DNA of 64,000 nucleotides, taken from NCBI GenBank assembly GCA_944474755.1, contig OX104124.1:7032437-7096436 (forward strand), in the 5' to 3' direction. The notes below the pieces were generated by a model. That model had not been told where the DNA came from and did not search any database. It was given only the letters and a program-made list of their open reading frames with translations. Positions 58,878-64,000 of this stretch are shown here, in pieces. How positions within the stretch are numbered: position 1 is the stretch's first letter; each line of letters starts with the position of its first letter. The DNA is from Limnoperna fortunei. Its lineage: Eukaryota > Mollusca > Bivalvia > Mytilida > Modiolidae. The translations under genes were made by a program, and so were the position numbers.

Positions 58878-60099
58878 TTAAACAATCGTGCCACTTGTTT
58901 CGTCGTTCTTCTGTAGAAAAGAAGTGAATAAAATATATCTCGACAGAATACAGGAACATGTCGGCGAGAAAGATCACTATTTGTATCCAATTATGTGTCA
59001 TTAATCGCGTTAAGTTAAAAAGCGAAAAACTCGAGCTTAAATGTCACTACCAGGCTAGTAATAATATCTCTGGGACTAATGGTCCACTAGCAGATACGTT
59101 TATAACTATAGAAAAGAGTGGTCTTTACAAATTCAAATAAGCTTAAGATTTTTAGAAAACGAAACAGAATGTGCTGTTATTAAAAAGGAGATAATGTTCC
59201 AATTTCGTAAATGTAAGAATAAGTAAATGAAAATTTTTAACAAGACAGTTATCAATCGAAGCAATAGGGACCAAAGAATTTGTCCGCGCTGTGCAGTTTA
59301 GGGTCACAAGAATTAGCTTCACTTTCTTTATTAGCACTGGAATAAAAAAGAAAGTTAAATTTTTTTCTAAAATCTACTCTGTTTTCACAACTGAGGACAG
59401 CAAACTAACTATTCTAAGTTGTTTGTTCGTTTTAAAGGACTAGGTTCACTAAATACCAATTTCGGCCCTATATTGAAAAACACTTTTCTAGTGTTATTCT
59501 GATAGAATAAGATTAATGTAGTGTAAAATGCAGTTTTTATGTTTTTTCTTATGTTTTTACTAATTTTTGGGTCAAAACTGCAAAATAAATGGCAATCACA
59601 AATTTCTGTCAAAAGACAACAAAACATAAAAACATATGATTGCAATATCTGGCATAAAACTTTTATTCCAATTATAATTTTCATATAAAAAGGTTTATAA
59701 TTGCTATCAACAACATAAATTAGTATACATATAATTTTTTTTTTTTTGGGGGGGGGGGGGGGGGAGGGGAGATGATTTTTAGCAGAAATTCACAGATTTC
59801 TGGAAATAAATAACAGAAGTAAAAGAAATAACATGTGATTGTCATCAGAAGTTGAAAAGAAGAAATTAGTTTAAAATAATTGTAAAAATGACGCGTTATG
59901 TTTTTTTTTAAATTATAGTTTTCGTATTTATAAATTTTTAATACTATTAACAAAAATACATTTTTAATGAAAAAAATCACAGATTTATGGAAATAATCAA
60001 TGAAAGTATGAAAAAATAAATAATTTGACTAATAAATGGCGCAAAAGAGTTTATTTCACATATAGTTTATAAATAGGTTTTGAAATCTTTCAGACAAAT
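58878..60099. other. AT-rich stretch with weak internal repeats
   Basis: CACAGATTTCTGGAAATAA (59,790) and CACAGATTTATGGAAATAA (59,977) with similar flanks, and CACAAATTTCTG at about 59,597, suggest decayed copies of one element. A T-run passes into a G-run of 16 or more near 59,733-59,765. No genes are supported. Confidence 0.5.
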
Positions 60100-60905
60100 A
60101 TATATCCTTATTCTCCAAATCCAAAATCAGGTACAGAGAAATAATACAAAAGTACGACATATAGTATTATATGCATAATATATGTAAAAGATGAATTAAT
60201 ATAATCAAAATAAAGGTACAGAGATTCAGTTAAAATACATAATAAAAAACTAATAAGAAATTTCAATTTCAATCTATCCAGGAGATTCTATTTTTTTGTT
60301 TATAGCTCGAATAAATTTACAAAGGTTGATAAGATCTGGTAATTGTAGGAATTGATCAATTCCTAATATTTTATAACGTTTGGGCTCGTATAGAATTTAG
60401 ATTTAACAAACTGTTTTCTCTCTTCACAAAGTGATATAATGCAATTCATCTCCTTTATCCTGCGATTGACACACAATACATTTGCGATTTTGTCTTAATA
60501 CATTGTGCCATCTACCGGATTCTACAGGTAATTTATGATTCGTGGTTCTAAAACGAAAAAAGATAATATAGTTTTTATCATTGAGTATATTAAAATAATT
60601 TTCAAACTCTAAATCTTCTTTGTACATTCTTTAATTAGTAGCTTTAGGGCTCTCGTGTAAATTGGAAAGCCACTGCTGTTTAAAATGCTCTAACAGCGTT
60701 TGTTTAATTGAGCTATGTAACCATGAAATACTCGGGAATTTTTTAGAAAGCCACATATTTGATTTACCACAGTCATCTAGTATAAATTTGATATAAGAAA
60801 GCCACGAGAAGTCATCGAATAGGCTAACTTGTATAACAAGAAAGAAAGCTTGCTCTCTTTACCAGTAACAAATTTTCCCCAGAAAATAATCATTCTAAGT
60901 TTAAT
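60100..60905 (-). pseudogene. LINE C-terminal region and 3' UTR relic
   Basis: Minus-strand reading from about 60,905 gives MIIFWGKFVTGKESKLSFLL, LSYIKFILDDCGKSNMW, SWLHSSIKQTLLEHFKQQW, EFENYFNILNDKNYIIFFRF, then RTTNHKLPVESGRWHNVLR and CIVCQSQDKGDELHYI. After frame breaks come RKQFVKSKFY and LINLCKFIRAINKKIESPG with a stop at 60,274-60,276. HKLPVESGRW and C..C...DELHY are typical of the zinc-finger-like C-terminus of LINE polyproteins. The untranslated end includes TTTGGATTTGGAGAATAAGG near 60,110. The catalytic part is gone. This is not the same family as the LINE at 34,825. Confidence 0.75.
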
Positions 60906-60989
60906 ACAGATGTTAAGCAATGCCTGCCGATACTACTTTGGGAGCGTTGGTGGTATTATTTCAAAAGAAGTGCCTACATTTATTACAAA

Positions 60990-61135
60990 TTACGGAGTTT
61001 AACCTATTTTCATTTAAAAACTTTTTCCGTAGAATTTTGGCCACATCCTTGGTAACTGTGCGTCTCTCATTAGTCTTTCGGTTCTTCTGTAGAGCATAAT
61101 ATGCATTGGAAGTAGTTAGTTTTAATTTTTGGCAT
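60990..61135 (-). pseudogene. Possible Cys4-type N-terminal zinc module
   Basis: From an ATG at 61,135 the minus strand reads MPKIKTNYFQCILCSTEEPK. After a frameshift the other frame continues ERRTVTKDVAKILRKKFLNE and NRLNSVICNKCRHFF, then stops. Paired CxxC motifs about 40 residues apart around a basic helix resemble N-terminal zinc modules of invertebrate element-encoded proteins. It is unassigned and could belong to another broken transposon gene. Confidence 0.35.
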
Positions 61136-61189
61136 TGTAGAGTTTCTGAAATACAATCTGAAGTGACACATATTTCCTTTTTTTTTCGG

Positions 61190-61565
61190 GGGGGGGGGGG
61201 CGTGCAAGATCTTTTCTGCTAGTGTGTTTAATAAAATAAACCAACTGTTAACTGTTTTTCAGTTAACAGTTGGAAGTGGCTGTAATCTGGTTCCTTAAAA
61301 ATTGACATTGTTGTTAACTGTTATAATGAAAATAAAAACCCTGTTTGTTGTTAAAAGTCAAAACACTGTAAACTGTTTTACAAATTTTCCTCTGTTATTC
61401 CTTATTAAAATCTCAATTCTGCTTTTATCTGTTTTTTAATTTTTTAATTCACTGTTCTCTGTTTTCTCATGTATATTGCTGTTATCTGTTATCATTAATT
61501 TAAATTTACGGTTATCTGTTTTTGGAAAAATAATTTGTTTACCTGTCAATGGACCCCCTCTTGAC
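61190..61565 (+). repeat. Unclassified dispersed repeat rich in TGTTAACTGTT, copy 2
   Basis: Same landmarks in the same order as 34,295-34,635: GCAAGATCTTTTCTG, TTAACTGTTTTTCAG, AAAAATTGACATTGTTG, AATGAAAATAAAAACC, CTGTTATCTGTTATCATTA and TCAATGGACCCC. It is preceded by a run of G residues. Confidence 0.75.
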
Positions 61566-62440
61566 CGCCCCCCTCCCCTCTTCCTTACAGCAAATGTTTC
61601 AATATTTTCATTAATCGAGCGAAAGGCACTCTATTTAAATGGTTTAGCTAATATACATAAAAATAGTAATAACAAGTATTGAACTATAAAGCGTAAAATC
61701 GAAAGAATATTTATGAATACAAAGTACCTAGAATTTCTACATGTTCAACTAATAAGCACCTGACAAGAAAAAACTATCTAAAATTACAAATTAGAGGCTA
61801 TCTCTTCAAAGCTTAAGGGGGGCTTCGCCCCCTGGGCCCCTAACATGGCACTACCTACACCCCTCGCCCATCAAGGTGCGCTCCCTGTAACTGGAAATCC
61901 TATTTCCGCATCTTTGGCTATGTCTTTTAGTTTTATTATTGCACAGGTCGTAGCAACCAGAGAAATAGTGGAACAGTCGGAGATGTGACCAGTAGGGACA
62001 CGAAGTGGCCCTACCACCCCGCGAAGGGCGTGGCCTTTACGGCATCCCGCATTCTGATAGTGTTCCTGGCACTAAAAAGTGAACGACTTTTAAAAAACGG
62101 CAATTTATTACCATACTTAACAGCATTTGTTTACAAATGATCCACTCTCTTGGTTAATCAGAGTCTCTTATATGAATATTTTATTAATAAATAAATATAA
62201 AACAAGCAAGAATATGCCAGGCTCTAAATCATCAACGGCTAAGGGTCGACAACCCGTTTAACCGTGAATATTTAAATATAGATAAGGGTTTTCCATGTGC
62301 TATTATTTGTCACTTACCAAGTTGCACTCGAGATCGTAACGGTTGCTGAATTATATTGAAAGTTATTGGAAAAAATTAGATTTATGTTGAACGTTTGACA
62401 AATTAAAGAGTATACTTAATGAAATTCTATCATTTTTTAT
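61566..62440. other. Stretch with GC-rich hairpin, no recognised gene
   Basis: GGGGGGCTTCGCCCCC (about 61,816-61,831) forms a tight hairpin, followed by a GC-richer patch to about 62,060. It may be a repeat end; no coding or RNA gene is supported. Confidence 0.45.
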
Positions 62441-62469
62441 TTCCACTTACGAAATAAAATTGGTGCGGT

Positions 62470-62950
62470 TTTCCGTACCAGAGGGTCGGCAGGACCTTTT
62501 ACGAAACAGCGGGAAAGGCTGATTTATTCGCCGGGAATTCGGGATTTAACAAATAAAACTGCGGGAATTCGGGATTTTTACATAGCGGAATCCGGGAATG
62601 ATCGTTTTATTTCAACGGGATAAGGGATTTCTACTTAGCGGGATACGGGAAATTCATTTTATTTTATTGGGAAATCGGGAAATCCATGTATCTCACAATC
62701 TTTCACTTTGGTAAGTCTTCGGGTAAGTCTAAAATCAATAACAGATCATGACAAACATAAAAAATGCATGCGGAAATCACACATACATGCTATATATAAA
62801 AGTCACAATACTTTGCAATTTACAGCATCATCCATGTTCATCTACAGATCTGAGGTTAGTCGTCTGATTTTTGAACGGGAAAACGGGATTGATAAATTAT
62901 TTCACTGGGAAAACGGGATTTTGTATTTATTTTTACGGGAGTACGGGATG
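62470..62950 (+). repeat. Degenerate tandem repeat with CGGGAATTCGGGATTT words
   Basis: Units of roughly 35-50 bp with GCGGGAATTCGGGATTT, GCGGGATACGGGAAATT and AACGGGAAAACGGGATT recur irregularly, interrupted by unrelated sequence at about 62,690-62,865. The unit boundary is not well defined. Confidence 0.65.
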
Positions 62951-62955
62951 AGACT

Positions 62956-62999
62956 CCCTCCAACCCCACCCCCACCCCCCCCACACCCCCCCCCCCCCC
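62956..62999. repeat. C-rich tract
   Basis: CCAACCCCACCCCC, then several C-runs up to about 14 long. The minus strand is G-rich and could form a G-quadruplex. Confidence 0.8.
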
Positions 63000-63000
63000 G

Positions 63001-64000
63001 TACCAGCAACTTAAAGCATATGACGTGTCCTAAAAAAAGTCCTTCAATTGGACCAGATGAGATGTATTTGTAACTGGTTACAAACTGGTTACAATTATAT
63101 AAAATGTGCACTAATTTCTTGCCATATCTAATGGTACCGCTTGCTACGTCAGTGTATTGTGTAATATGTTACTGAATATAATGAACAAAAAGTAGTATGT
63201 TTAATAGCCACAACCTCGAGTATATAGTATATCTGGCTCTGCCCCATCTATTTGCTGTATATTTGATGATCGTGTTTGTGTCAGTTTTGCACCATGCCCA
63301 GTAAAATATAATTAAGTACATTTATAATTATCTCCCCTGAATATTACTTGTAACATATTAATTACATTATATATATACAATTAACGGAAATTCTTTTATC
63401 ATGAATTTATTTTTAATAAAATTATTTTGATACATATTATTTTGTAAGATTTGTAATATACATGTTTTAAAATCTAATTGTTTTGCTATTTATATTGCTA
63501 AAAATACCATGTGCGACATTCTTACAAAATTTAACTATACTACAAGTCGTGTCAATAATTCTAGGTTTTTTGCGTGACAAATGAAAAATGTATTTTTGAA
63601 GAATCTCTGTATGAGATTTTATACTAACTTAAGGTTTACACATACTTAGTCCGAGAATATATATATACAGACATCCAATTGTTGCGGCAACCATATAATA
63701 TATCTATCCAGCGAATTTATAAAGCATCTGAAATACCGGGTTAACACCGAATATTTATATATATACGTCTACAAATTAAGATCAACACTTTTAGAATTAG
63801 ATTTTTAATACTGTCAAATTGTTCTTACCCTCAGCGTGAACTTGCACCGTTGTGTCGCTCATTCGCATTCATTATGTCCAGCGGTCTAGATCACTCGGCC
63901 AAATCCGCCATAAAAATATAGCTCCATTAAAGCGAGTTGAAGTGTAGACATAGACATGGTACATGTGAACTAGCGTGTGACGATGAAATTTTAACCAATA
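63001..64000. other. AT-rich stretch without recognisable genes
   Basis: Low-complexity AT-rich sequence with short ATATAT tracts; nothing else seen to the window edge. Confidence 0.55.

Noticed and set aside
58675..59001. 108-codon minus-strand frame
   Set aside because: Most of it is the tRNA-derived SINE at 58,622-58,877.
62708..63111. Open frames on both strands with proline or glycine runs
   Set aside because: They reflect a C-rich homopolymer tract and degenerate tandem repeat, not protein sequence.

Overview
The window is eukaryotic. An AT-rich background, tRNA-derived SINEs, several DNA-transposon and LINE relics, spliced gene fragments and a C-type lectin gene fit a marine invertebrate, most likely a bivalve mollusc. 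The SINE family and the repeat mixture drive that guess; the species cannot be fixed from sequence alone. No prokaryotic features are present.

Layout. (1) Bases 1 to about 31,046 form one uninterrupted, single-orientation tandem array of a 36-bp unit with 33-, 34- and 35-bp length variants, open at the left edge and holding one 200-N gap (17,461-17,660). It is organised into nested higher-order repeats (offsets near 850, 1,172, 2,350, 3,250-3,414 and about 7.8 kb). The long open frames across it are a by-product of the unit and are not annotated as genes. (2) 31,047-34,824: a decayed repeat fragment, a 1.1-kb palindromic foldback element carrying five nuclear-receptor-like half-site pairs, and an unclassified dispersed repeat. 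(3) 34,825-37,340: a 5'-truncated LINE (minus strand), broken by a single in-frame stop. (4) 39,684-42,834: a hairpin repeat followed by a nearly intact pogo/Tigger-like transposon with an intron, complete DDD triad and a C-terminal zinc finger separated by one in-frame TAA. (5) 42,908-48,212: the most unusual unit, a 5.3-kb element with about 62-bp terminal inverted repeats and a perfect 9-bp target duplication, containing two convergent broken genes: a RecQ-like helicase (plus) and a zinc-finger protein with a DUF6589-like region (minus). (6) 48,900-54,214: inverted repeats, SINEs, an internally deleted hAT-like element, and a C-type lectin domain gene with phase-1 introns and one frameshift. 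(7) 54,900-64,000: AT-rich sequence with microsatellites, a 22-bp minisatellite, a second LINE tail, gene fragments and SINEs.

How it works together: nearly all coding sequence here is mobile-element derived and damaged. The C-type lectin is the only plausible host gene, and its introns have collected SINEs and a small DNA transposon. The array and the two-gene transposon are the items most worth following up.
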